Source: Gamsiella multidivaricata
Lineage: Eukaryota > Mortierellomycota > Mortierellomycetes > Mortierellales > Mortierellaceae
Assembly (NCBI RefSeq): GCF_025024155.1
Contig: NW_026251713.1
Coordinates: forward strand, 310,001 to 374,000
Reading direction: 5' to 3'
DNA: 64,000 nucleotides
Below the pieces are notes generated by a model that saw only the letters and a program-made list of their open reading frames with translations, did not search any database and was not told where the DNA came from. Of the stretch, positions 33,501-44,420 are shown in pieces. Positions within the stretch are counted from its first letter, which is position 1; the number at the start of each line of letters is the position of its first letter. The translations under genes were made by a program, and so were the position numbers.

Positions 33501-33930
33501 ATGGACTGGAGAGAAGTGCAGTTGAGAGTGGAAAAGATGGGATAAAAAGGTTCGATGGTACAGGATGTCGATCGTCGCAGCCGAGGGACAGATATTCGCA
33601 TCAGATCGAAGGAGTTTGAGGGCGGAAGGAATAGAAAAGTAGGCCCTTCTCTCTTGCATATCGCCACTGAATGAATACACGGTAGCAAAACGCGCGAGGA
33701 ATTAAGGTTGAGCTGTGCCGTCACGTACAAGGGCACTTTGTACGTCGATTTCCTGGAACAAAGAAGGCCTCGCTCAAAAGCATCTCATCACTTCTTGCAC
33801 CTTCAAACACCATCCACCGGGATCTGTATCCATACGCGATTCACCCTCAGGTACAGTCCATCAGAAGCACCCACAGAGGGACAGGAGCAGGAATAGGGCA
33901 CACAGCAGACCCCAGTGTTGCGACTACAGG
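33501..33930. other. Spacer between the orphan membrane gene and the UBL-BAG gene
   Basis: 430 bp of divergent spacer. An open frame on the + strand (33715-34092) covers part of it and contains the Met at 33931 proposed as the BAG gene start. The rest shows no coding features. Confidence 0.35.
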
Positions 33931-35004
33931 ATGTCAACAGGGCCATCAAAACGATGGTTGATGAGAGCACCTCTTGCGCTTTGGGATCCCACCCAACAGG
34001 CCCGTTCACCAAAAGACAAAGGATTTATTCAACACGACCATCCAAAGATCGTATCAGCTTATCCTAACCCGATCGTCCTTATCGTACCTTAGTGTGCCTT
34101 CCGTTCACTCAACCAACAATACCCTACACCCTTTTCGATCTTCGTTTTAAAACGTTGCCGGCAACGTTTTGAAACGATCCAGCAGCAGCTTGCCCACCAT
34201 TTCGTCCATTCTCTCGTTCCTCTGGCGGCTAACGCCCGCAATTCCCAGGAACCTGTTCGGCGTGCGTCATGAAAAATATGATCCGGACACCACCCTACAC
34301 ATTCGATGGAACAAGGAAAAGTACACGATTGATTTTGAAGGCAGGATTCTTGGCCAGGTCAAATTAAAGGAATTGCGCGAAATCTGCAAGGACTTGACGG
34401 GCATACCCCTCGGAGGCTTGAGCCTTGTCTTTGGAGGCGCCGGTATGAAGGACGATAATGCACCACTGTCATGCTGGGGCGTCAAGCCTGGATCGAATAT
34501 TGTCGTGAATGGGATCAAACCAACCGTACGTTAACCAGAGCAAGGTCAAGAAAGGCATGCTACGATACAAAGCTCTTGCTGACTGACACATGGTCTTTTA
34601 TCCAATAGGAGGAACAAATCAAAGCGATGACAACGAACGGTGATCCAGAGGAATATGCTCTCATCCTTCGAATCTCTGGATCCCTTGCAAAATCCAAAGA
34701 CTTTGTCTCGGAATACCTTCCCAAGTATGAAGAGGAAGCTGCAGCCTATCTGGCTTCTAAACCGGCGGCGTTCTCGATGCAGGCCATGCCCCCTCCTCGC
34801 AAGAAGCTGCACGACCAGCATGGCATGATGTCCGAGATCCTGTTACAGTCCCTCTTGGCACTTGACGGCGTCACATGCAAACCAGACTTTGAAGTTGCGC
34901 GCGTCAAGAGGCGGGAGGCCGTGAAGGAGACCCAAAAGCTACTGGATGTCATTGACGCTATCAACGCACGAGTCAAGGAGTGCGATCGAGTAGCACGTCT
35001 TTAA
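33931..35004 (+). CDS. Ubiquitin-like plus BAG-domain Hsp70 cofactor (Bag101/Bag102-like)
   Basis: The well-supported part is exons 34183-34525 and 34609-35004. They encode a hydrophobic N-terminal stretch (SSILSFLWRLTPAIPRNLFG), a ubiquitin-like domain (TLHIRWNKEKYTIDF, LGQVKLKELREICKDLTGIP, LSLVFGGAGMKDDNAPLSCWGV, KPGSNIVVNG) and a C-terminal BAG domain (ILLQSLLALDGVTCKPDFEVARVKRREAVKETQKLLDVIDAI split over its helices). This is the layout of fission-yeast Bag101/Bag102, Hsp70 nucleotide-exchange factors linked to the proteasome and membranes. No in-frame ATG precedes the UBL in its exon; a stop lies at 34148. I propose a 26-bp first exon, 33931-33956 (MSTGPSKR), which joins in phase to 34183. 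That exon is tentative. AATAAA lies at 35077. Confidence 0.75.
34149..34170. repeat. 22-bp perfect palindrome
   Basis: The arm aaaacgttgcc is followed directly by its exact reverse complement, with no spacer. It lies 12 bp upstream of the proposed exon 2 of the UBL-BAG gene, in its leader or first intron. Confidence 0.95.
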
Positions 35005-35076
35005 AAGAGAACACCAGCGACTCTGTGATCAAAACTATGAAAAGAGAATGAAAGTTACCCTACCTATACTACTGCA

Positions 35077-35082
35077 ATAAAT
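35077..35082 (+). terminator. Poly(A) signal AATAAA for the UBL-BAG gene
   Basis: AATAAA 73 bp after the UBL-BAG stop codon. The rest of the 573-bp convergent spacer to MscL (35005-35577) shows no coding region. Confidence 0.6.
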
Positions 35083-35577
35083 ACTAAATGAGTCTTTAGA
35101 ATCGATCATTGGGTCTCGAACAAACTAGCTCCCTGCTGCAATAAATAGTGGATAGTTCTGCCCGTAGCAAATGCACTAAAGGACGGGCCTTTCAAAGTAA
35201 CTCGCGTCTTTCCCCAGATCGGGATGTAAAACCTGGTGATAAAACCATCTGATTTTCCAAAAAGAAGCAACCGTGGATTTTTAAAGTCCCAAACACCATA
35301 GCAAAGTCGCACTTAATTTGGTGCGATCGGCTTCCCGGGTGAGTAGGGCGCTGCTTAGCCCGATCATTTAGAGGCAATGGTCGACGATCGCTGGAATCGC
35401 TCTTTTGGCCGGAGTGGATTGAGGCCAGCGGAGAGAAAGTGTTGAGTTTGAGGTATCGCAAGTGCTGAAGATATCCATGTAACGATATATACCTGCTGCC
35501 TCAACGATTGACTGAGGAATGATACAGAAGATGACTTTATGGTTGGCAAGATTCGACTTTGGACAAACTGGTCTACT

Positions 35578-36196
35578 CTATATACTCTCCATCTTTTTAA
35601 TGTCCTTCGATCCAGATATCACTGACCTCCCATTCTTTGCAACACCAGGTGCTGAGACTGCCGAAGAGTCTACTACCGAAGACTGATTCTGCGGCAGAGT
35701 TTGCTGCCTGGGCTTCTTGATGGTGACAAACATACCGACGCCGGCGTCCTCGATCCCGGGAATATCTTTCACGAAACTCTGACAGAACTTGCAGCGGAAG
35801 GCGTCCAATGCAATAGATTCTCGACACCAATTACAGGTCTTTTCCTTTGGTGGCGGGCGAATCTTTTCCTTCCTGATATTGTGTACCGCTATTCGTCGAT
35901 ATCATAAAGGTGAGTTTATGGTCTCGGGAAGTCCATTCAGAATTGCATAGCCTCGTTTTTTTTGTTTTTTTTTTTTTTTCTCTCTCTCTCTCTCTCTCTC
36001 TCAAGAAAATTAACCCAACACTGCACCTTTAACGATCCAGAAGAGAAAGAACGCGATCATCACAAAGTTAAGGCACGATTTCAAAAAGTGACCAGTGTTC
36101 TCGGTCCTGGAAAAAAAAAAAGTCAGAAATTGCCTTTGGGTCAGTATCATGTCGCCACAAGGCCAGGCGTCTTTTTTTTTTTTTTTCGATAGGATT

Positions 36197-36229
<33 letters not shown>

Positions 36230-37238
36230 CAGATGAGCAAATGGCCATTGTCCCGCGGTCTTACACTGCACCATCGGCTTGTGCCTCCTGATAGGTCGCA
36301 TAGATCTTGCCCGGTGTCTGTCCATGCTTCAGGACAATAAACGAATTCTCAAGGTTCGTGCCCGCGGCCCACAACGACAGCGGCGGTGTCAAGATGTCGG
36401 CCACGAACGAGTCGATGATATCGCTGAATGCCCCACCAATTACGACACCTATTGTTTGTTTGGTTGGTTTGGTTGATTGAGTGGTCGAGCAAAAGCAGAT
36501 GGGATATCAGCAGAGTTTTTTTTCCGTCGTTGTCCGATTCTTTCTTCTTCTTCTTCTTCTTCTCCTTCTTCTTCTTTTGTTGCTCTCCTGAAAGGACCTT
36601 ACCAATTCCAAGGTCGATCACATTTCCTCGGTCGACAAATTGTTTCCACTCGTCCCAAAAGTAAAAAATCGTCTATGCAAAAAACATCCATACATGTTAC
36701 AAATGCTCTTTGATCAGTTCTTCAAATAAAAAGCAAAGGTTCTCTCTCATCTGAAGAAAAAAAAACCTCCCATCTTCTGGCTCACCTTCTGCGTAACATC
36801 CGCGCTATCCCTCACTTTCACAACAACATGTTCGAGCATATCATGATGTGTCGACGGTACCAAAGGTTGGATCATATTCGGCAACAGGCAATGCTCCCCA
36901 GGACCATGATCGTGGCCAGTCACTCCGTCGTCCCCTACACGACCACCAGCATGTGTCTGAGAGCTCAATGGCATCTTTTCATCCGTTCCTGCACCTACAC
37001 CTACGTTTCCAGCGTTTCCTTCATCGTACCGACTTTGCACTCCAGCGGCCGATGGCACGAGTCCGCCGTCTGCTGAGATGACATTCTCGGTATCTTGAGA
37101 TGATGATGCCAACTGGAGATAGTCATCCCGGGAAGGTCGGCCGTCTGAGGATGTCACTCCCAAAGACGAAGATTGTCCTCCTGCGCGGGGGGTGTTATTG
37201 TTGCTGCTTCCAGTGGCGCCGTATCCTAAAAAGCTCAT
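35578..37238 (-). CDS. MscL-type large-conductance mechanosensitive channel with zinc-ribbon-like tail
   Basis: 365 residues from exons 37238-36786, 36672-36603, 36448-36265, 36106-36027 and 35888-35578, all in phase. Residues 1-151 are a hydrophilic, Ser/Gly/Asp-rich cytosolic arm. The MscL core follows: [36 protein letters not shown] (about 163-198) is the hallmark first helix and turn. A periplasmic-type loop, then the second helix (CLNFVMIAFFLFWIVK, about 247-262). The C-terminus is not the usual short helix: after KEKIRPPPKEK comes C-x2-C-x10-C-x2-C (Cys 281, 284, 295, 298), a zinc-ribbon pattern, then a polar tail. MscL opens under membrane tension to relieve turgor. Its fungal location and ion path are inferred. 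Confidence 0.88.
35979..36002 (+). repeat. (TC)n tract in an MscL intron
   Basis: About 12 TC dinucleotides preceded by two T runs (35956-35963, 35965-35978), in the last MscL intron. The coding strand therefore reads (GA)n followed by A runs just after the exon 4 donor. Confidence 0.9.
36172..36227 (+). repeat. T15 and A30 runs with hairpin potential in an MscL intron
   Basis: T15 (36172-36186) and A30 (36198-36227) are separated by 11 bp (cgataggattc), inside the third MscL intron. RNA from either strand could fold into an A-U hairpin of up to 15 pairs. Confidence 0.9.
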
Positions 37239-38284
37239 GATCCAATTGATTTGGAGTGAAATGGGTCTTGAAAAAAAAAAAAAAAAAAAAAAAAAAAAGC
37301 GGGAACTCGAGGCTGTGGAGGGTCTGTGTGTGTGGATTGATCGGGTGCAAGTGCCTGCAGGGAAATGTCTCGGATCTGTTTCCTTGGGGGCGTGGGAGAA
37401 TTCAGGGCTCTTTCAGGAGGTGTGCGTGCCTGAATTTTTTTAGGAGAGAGGAATGAGAAAGCGAATAGTTGGTGTGGAAAGAAAAGAGAAATAAAGAAAG
37501 AGAGAGAGAGCGCGGACGAGGATGGGTAGAAGAAGACGATACAAGTTCCAGGCTCGCCTTAAAGTCTTGTGGAGAGTGTTTTTTTTGCTGTTGTCTCCGA
37601 CAAAAACAGCAGAAAAAATCATTTTACTGAGAATCAATCCACTCGAATGCACGTAGCAATGGATTCTGTATCTCGCGACTCCAAAAGAAAAAGCTGAATG
37701 TTCCACAGAAGAGGGAATACATAAGCTTTGGATTCAAACCATTCTTTGGACATAATCCTGGTCACTCTTTCATGGTGGATCGAGATCGCTTTTTTTTTTT
37801 TTTATTGTTTGGTTCAATATTAGCAAATGTAAAATGCAACATGGGAATACACTGCAGCAAGCAAAGAAACAAGGACGAGACAAACAGACGAAAGAAAGCA
37901 GCCAAGAATACATGTTGCAAATTATTAGAGGATGACATATTGAATATTGATACAATATATTACAAACCTCAAACCTCAAGCAAAGATGCAGGGAAAAGAC
38001 CGTAAAATAAAGCGAAAGCAGCTTAAAACACAAGAAAGAGGAAAAAAAAAAAAAAAAAAAAAAAAAAGCAAAGAGGATAACGGCCGCGATGGTGATATGC
38101 AAGCATGCAGAAAAGCAAGGTAAATTGCAAGCAGTAAACAAGAATGAATGAGACGAAAGCATGTACATGAAAAAAGGAAGAAAGGAAGGAAAAAAGAAGC
38201 GACTTGTTCATAAAAACCGCAAACCCTTGAAACAAAAAAAAAGGAATGCAGGCCCTCAGTAGGAGGACACAGTCTGCAGCGTCT
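37239..38284. other. Intergenic, A/T-run-rich
   Basis: About 1 kb: MscL promoter side with the A28 run, a purine tract (37475-37510), T runs (37791-37803) and an A26 run (38042-38067), then the 3' side of the giant KH gene. The open frames here are homopolymer-driven. Confidence 0.5.
37271..37298 (+). repeat. A28 homopolymer in the MscL leader
   Basis: Twenty-eight A residues on the + strand, which is T28 on the MscL coding strand, starting 33 bp upstream of the MscL ATG. Confidence 0.95.
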
Positions 38285-41200
38285 CTAACGATCCCATCCA
38301 ACCACGCGGCTTGTCTCGTTGACACGGTCCGCAGACTGTCCTGGATGGAGAGCCGAGTCCAAATAGAATGGTGAGGCCGAGGACGACAGACTAGTATTTG
38401 CCGGGGTTACACCACCATAATCAGAGTTCGCCCCATAACTGCCAAAGGCACTGCTGCCGCTCCGGTGGCCGTTGGATGAGGCATGCTGGCTAAATGTGCC
38501 GCCGGAAGGGTGACCAAGGCTAGTCATTGAGCCATTGGTCATTTGACCGTATCCGTGAGCCCCCTCACCAATGATACCACCGAAACCGCTTGAGAAGAAG
38601 CCGCGGTCGTCCTCAAATCTCGATCCCGTAGCAGCTCCGCCCAATCCTGCACCAACTGCGCTCGACATACCCGTCGACTGGCGACTTTGGCCAAATCGTC
38701 CCTGCGAAGATCGACCACCACCAACGCTCAAGTCGCTCTCTGACTGGTTGTTGCTGATAGAGTGCTTCTCCATGGCACTGACAAGAGCATTTTGTCCATA
38801 CAGATCAATGCCACTACTGTTCAGGTGCGAAGAGTAGTCCAACGGCTTTTGCGAGAAAAACTGCTGCTGTTGCTGTTGATGCTGATGTTGAAAGCCGATG
38901 CTGTGCGTCGATCCTGCTGATCCTCTACGATTCAGTAAACTCGAGGACGAAGAATTGTGTGACGAATAACCCTCGTATCCGCTTCCAAAACTGCTCTGAT
39001 GATAGCCCTGGTGCATCGAATGCTGAAACACTGGAGTGGACGTAGACTGCACCTTTTGGCGGTTTCTCATCTCGTCAAAGACCTCATCACTGTCATCCTC
39101 GGTTGAGATCTCATCGCTGTTGACGCTGCCTCCTGCAGAGCCCGGGCCTCCTCCGATATGACCCAGGCCCATGGTGTGATGGCTGGCAGCGCTGTTCTGG
39201 CTCGAATGGCGCTGACGCTGCTGGGGATACATCAATCCATGATGAAGCTGGAGGTGAGAAGGGTATGTTTGACCAGAATATCCGTGCTGTTGCTGGGGGT
39301 ATGATGGATTCAAGGACTGGTGCTGGTGTTGGTGCTGGTGTTGTTGAGCAAGTTGAGGCTGCGGTTGTTGCTGATGCTGGTACGTCATCTGCTGATGATG
39401 ATGAGAGGTACGCCCACTCCCACTGTTTAAGGACGGTCCATATCCGGGTCCAAAAGTCGCTCCAGAAAGCATCTTATCTTCTAGAAATTGCATGCTACCA
39501 CGATTCGCGGAGGATCCTGACGACGGTCTTTGGACCGATGTATGCTGTGGCGAGACTTGATGACCCATTATATTTCCAAAGTTTCCAATGCTGGTAGTCG
39601 GTCCTTGAACTGGAGAATTACCAGCCGAATAACGATGGCCCGAGGTCGTAGAGCCGGGCGTTTGGAATCCAGGCGCTTTGATGAAACCAGCCTCAGGTGT
39701 GTGCGTGGAGCTATGTGGAGACTGAGGGTAGCCAGGCAGATAGTAACCACTTCCATGCGATCCAGCTGTATGCGCGACACCAGAGGATGTGGAGCGCAAG
39801 TCGCCAATAGTGCCCAGATAACCGCCAGAGGTTTGGGACTGTCGCTGCACATGCTTGGATGGTGTCCAAGGGTCGGCTGGCAGGGAGGTCACTCGAGGAT
39901 AGATACTGGATCCACTGGGACTATGACCGATGACGGACGCAGATCCCAAGCCAAACGAAGATCCAGCTGTCGAAGAAGCAGAACTGTGCGTCGAGGGCGA
40001 TGCCGGGAACGCGCTCAGGCTACGGCTGTGGTCTGACCACCTGGATGAAGACGTATCGATCGATGGGAGACCTGAAGGAGACGACGGCGCGAACAGAGAG
40101 CGAATATCTGATGTCGCCAAAGGACCTGCTCCGAGGACTGACGCGTGCCCAGAACTCGGCTCATAAGCGGCTGCTGCGTTGTCGAATAGCGCGTAGTCGG
40201 GAGAACCTCGTGCTGGCACTACAATTTAAGTATCAGTTAAAGCTTAGTACAGTGCAAAACCTACAAATACTTTGACCAAATAGCTATCAACACAAGCCCG
40301 CTTCACTTACAATCAGCGACAGTCGACGAGGGAATCCTGCTGTGAAAATGTATGAGCGACTCTCCAAAGGAGGTGGATCGCGGCCTCGGAATCAGGGGCT
40401 CATCATCATAGACCTCGATTCCATGACTGGTTAGGAACTGCGTCAGAAGATCCTTTGCGCTCTGCAAATAGTCCTCGTTATTCCGAGTATACTCGAAAAC
40501 GAACACGTGGTCGGTCGGCGCCTTGACCGGCTTCTGATTTTCGTTACTTGAGGATGCTGGCTGATATGCCTCTTCGTCCTTCTTGGCAGCGTCCTGCGAT
40601 GCCTCAGCCGCCTGTTTAGATTCATTTTTCACTTGCTTCAAGATGGGCTTTGGAATCTTTTCGGCTGCCTGTGCTGAGGAGATTGTGGGAGACGGGGTTG
40701 CAGGTTCTTTGGTCGATGTAAACTCCTGAGATTCTGGAATGTGAACACTCTTGACTTCAGGCACAACTAACGTCATATTCCATGCTCGCTTCATTGCGTC
40801 CACAACATCCGACTGGAACTCTGGCAAGGCCAAGACTCTGCCAAGGTTTTCTGAATACTTGACAGGATAAACATTCTGCTCGTCCACCATCGATAGCAGC
40901 ATCGTAATCGCCTGTTGGATAAGGGATTCGGGTCCAGAAATCGTGACGATGTCGCTTCCTGTCTCGCGTACGGGAAATAGAACGGTCGCATTGGTAGCGT
41001 CGTGGATCTCCCTCAGGGCGATCGCATGATCCGATAGCAGGGACAGATGTTGTTGTTTGGGTATGACCAGATGATGGCTAACAAAATCCTTATCCTTTGG
41101 ATTCACGAGCTCCATGACAGCCTGCTTCAAATTGTCAAGGTTGATAGCGTTCTTCGATGGTGTCCGCGCCACGACGTTATCAAGGTTGTCGAAATAGCCT

Positions 41201-44154
41201 CCCAAAGTCGCGAACTCCTCGGAATTGGAAAACTTCACATACACCCCAAACTTCTTCATGATCCGCTGGATATTCTTGCCACCAACTCCGATGATCCGCT
41301 TGTGGTATGCCTCTGGCACAAAGAAGGAAATTTCGGCTGGAAGCTCTTCCTGAAGCAGCGCGAGTGCCTCCATGGCTTTTGCGGAGATGGTAGAACTTAG
41401 ATCAACGTAAAAGTTGTACTCGTTGCACTGGTCAAACTTGATCTTGGCTCCTGTTGCCTTCATAATACGGTTGATTTTGCCGTTCTTTTTTCCTGAAATG
41501 AACTCGCGGTGTTCGTTCGCCAACTCTACTGAGAACTTGAACTCGGATGGAAGAGCCTTGACAATATCAACTTCCGTCAGAAACTGCATCGCCATCCTGG
41601 TCTGGGCCTCACTGCCAAACACGAGAAACCCGTTGTTTCGGTATTCCACTTCCGCTCCGGCAGCCTGTGAAACGAGCTTGCAAATGTTGGGAATTGAGGA
41701 GTGTGTGTGCGAGACATGGATAGACAAAGCAATATCCCGCATGGTGATAGATCCAGAGTGGAAATGACATGACTAAAGACGAACAAAGAGCAATAATTTA
41801 GTCCGCATTAGCTTTTCGATCATACTTTGTGCGCAGCAACTCAGCAAAACGCTATTCAAACAAGGAATATACAGAGAATCATCCTTACCAGTTGCATCAC
41901 TGTACGGATGGTCCGCTCGACGTTCACACCTGATTCACCATAGACAGAGATGGTAGGATGTGTTCCCCCCAGCGGTGGGAATGCAATAAAGGTGGCGTTG
42001 TCAGTCATGATGCTGCGTAACTTCTCACGGTGGTTTTGCAGCATCCAGTCCAGCTTGCGTGTGGCAATATTGACTTGGCGAGTGCATGAAAGGGACGATG
42101 CCTGTGCTCGACGATTGGCCCGCGAGAGAGCGTCCTTGGCAGTCGCCACCTGCTTCGCCTCGCCTGTGATGTAAATTTCGTTATACCGGGAGTCGACTGG
42201 GATGCCGCTTTTGTTGGCCGTCTGAACAAGCGGCGAAGTTAGATAGATGCTTGTCCTTGTCCTGGCCATCAGCTCCTGTAAGTCCTGACGCTTCCTACCA
42301 CCGATCATGTTTTGAAACTTGAGCTCGACAGTCAGCTTATCTGAGACGACGCCAGCCTTGAGAGTGTCAATCGCGACCAGCAACAGAAGACGAGCCGCCT
42401 CAGCATTCTCCCATGTCCCTGTGACCTGCAACTCGACCATATCTCTCCGGGCGAAACCGGCCACGACTGATCGCCCGAGGATGTGAGAAGGAGTAAGGCT
42501 GGATAAAAGCGTAATCGAGGTCCTGGTCTTGGCCGAGATCTCATCGACGGCTGCCTTGAACCGAGGCAGGACTGTAAACGTGGGTGTAGGTGTGGGTGTA
42601 GTGGTCGAGGATGCTGATGGGGCTACAACGGATGCCTTTTCGCTTGATGTTGATGAAAGGTCTGCAGAATGGTTCGCTACTTTGTCATCATTGGATATCG
42701 GAGAGTACTCTGAAGTGGCGACTGTGAGACCTTGGCTCTGGGTATCTACCTCTATCTTGCGGTCGGATGCGGTGTTGGGTGTTCCTGAAGTCACTGCTGC
42801 GGCGGAGCGTGGTATTGTTGATGGTGATGATAAAGATGCCGACGCATCTGTTCGCTCCTGGTCATTCACACGGGTTTCTGCTGTTGATGTTGTTAGCGAA
42901 GACTGCTTCTGCGCTTTTGCAGCATCCTCGGTCGTCATAGCTTCATCCTGAACGGTTTCCTGGGGTTCACTCAAGGTGATCAACGCCTTGCTCACAGGGA
43001 TCGACAGCCTTGGCTATAAAGTGAGTAGAGAGTGATGGGAGTGGAATTAGTACTTGATCCGACACGCTCATGGTCAGTTGAAGACTTGGTGGCAAAATGA
43101 CAGACTATATACGATATCGGCTGATCAACCACACCAAGCGCAGTGGAGTTGAGCTGGAACAGATCGAGGAGAGTGATTACAGTGTTGGGCAGCAGGGATG
43201 TGGTTGGAGTACATGTTTGATATCAGATCAACACCGGGCATATCAAAGTAGCAAGAGGGTGCACTCCACATCGCTCTCCTCCGAAAGACGCTCAAGCAAG
43301 GAAGCCCCTGATGCCTGGGATCCAACACGCAAAAGACGCCGTTCCTGGAGCCGAGATTTTTTATGTATTTGCGCAAAGAATGGAAGAATTGCCAGTCATA
43401 TTCAAATAAACAATCGTGCCCCTGTATAAACAAACCACATGGGGCCAACACCACCAGGAACATACTGCAGATGTGAAAAACATAACGCCAGTAAAGGGAC
43501 AAGGTGAAAGAACAACAGAAACTGATCGTCAAGTCTCATGTGGAAAACAGGGGACACTTCATTGGGCGTGAGCCTTAGGTTGCGAGGGTGACGACAATCT
43601 TTGCCCCAATGAAAAAGGGTGTGGAGGACTGCTGTTGTTAAGAGGCTAGGGTGGTGGTAGGAGTAGGGGTGAAGGAAAGCTACCGCAGCATGGAGACGGA
43701 TTCACGCTGAAGATGTCCATGCTGTGAGGGATGAAAGTAATGTAAAACCCTGTAGTGCAGTATTTACCTTCAATGGGCTATTGCGCAGAAAAACCCCTCG
43801 GGCGAGCATGACTTTTTGGTAGGATCCTGACAGCGTTACATTGTATACTACAGCGGTATGGTGGGTATCGACCGAAGTGTGTTTAGGAGCAACAGCAGTG
43901 AGTGAACTAGTGCTGCTGTTGGCACTGCTGGTGGTGGTGCTGTTGGCGCAGACGGATGCGGTACTGTTGTTACTGCTGCTGTTACTGTTGCTGTTGCCTG
44001 CGTTACTGACACTGACATGGAGGCTTGCCTGGCACTGATTCGCCCGAGTCTGCTCCTCACAGAGCTGCTGAAATATTCTCGTCGTGGCCTCGTCGACTGT
44101 GCCGCCCACCTGTGTCGAGGGGAAACACAGGGAAAGGATGGTGTTGTCGTCCAT
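38285..44154 (-). CDS. Giant multi-KH RNA-binding protein
   Basis: 1635 residues from exons 44154-43768, 43013-41889, 41772-40311 and 40218-38285, phases closing. Residues 1-129 contain a Ser/Asn/Thr-rich insert inside a first KH-like unit. Exon 2 gives a Ser/Thr linker and further KH-like units (LPRFKAAVDEISAKTRTSITLL, ELKFQNMIGGRKRQDLQELMARTRTSIYL). Exon 3 holds the clearest KH domains: FISGKKNGKINRIMKATGAKIKF (from 595) and KRIIGVGGKNIQRIMKKFGVYVKFS (from about 662, intact GxxG as GVGG). Exon 4 (992-1635) is almost wholly disordered: Ser, Gly, His, Tyr and Gln rich, with QHQHQHQ and GS repeats. It resembles fungal KH proteins of the Bicaudal-C/YLL032C kind; mRNA binding in the cytoplasm is inferred. 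Intron 1 is 754 bp, far longer than its neighbours. Confidence 0.85.
43014..43767 (-). other. Unusually long first intron of the giant KH gene
   Basis: 754 bp between a donor (AAG|GTAAAT) and an acceptor (TTTATAG|CC) that join in phase. Most introns in this window are 60-150 bp. No open frame inside looks coding. An in-frame Met at 43070-43072 on the minus strand is open into exon 2 through the acceptor region, so an internal promoter and alternative first exon are possible. Confidence 0.5.
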
Positions 44155-44380
44155 GACTCTGCTTGGGGCTGACCAGGCGGTATCGGGTCCACGCGCTGGG
44201 TGTATTCGGTCTTTGGTTCTCTGGTTCTGTTCCAGGTCGGATGGTTGAATCCCTTGAGTGACGATAGGAGTGTCGATGGTCGAGGGTGATATGGTGAACG
44301 ATCTGCAGGGGGAGGAGGAGCGTGCTAAGATGGAGGAGGGGGAAGTGTGCGTCAAGCGGTGGAAGTGTGCGTTAAAAGAA

Positions 44381-44420
44381 ATGAAAATGAAAATGAAAAT
44401 GAAAATGAAAATGAAAATAA
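44381..44420 (+). repeat. (ATGAAA)n microsatellite
   Basis: Six to seven tandem hexamers, upstream of the giant KH gene start. Confidence 0.9.

Noticed and set aside
35106..35461. Minus-strand frames downstream of MscL
   Set aside because: Lie beyond the MscL stop in the convergent spacer and show no family or splice support.
43097..43532. Open frames on both strands inside the long intron of the giant KH gene
   Set aside because: Short and unlike any protein; flanking donor and acceptor join the KH exons in phase without them.
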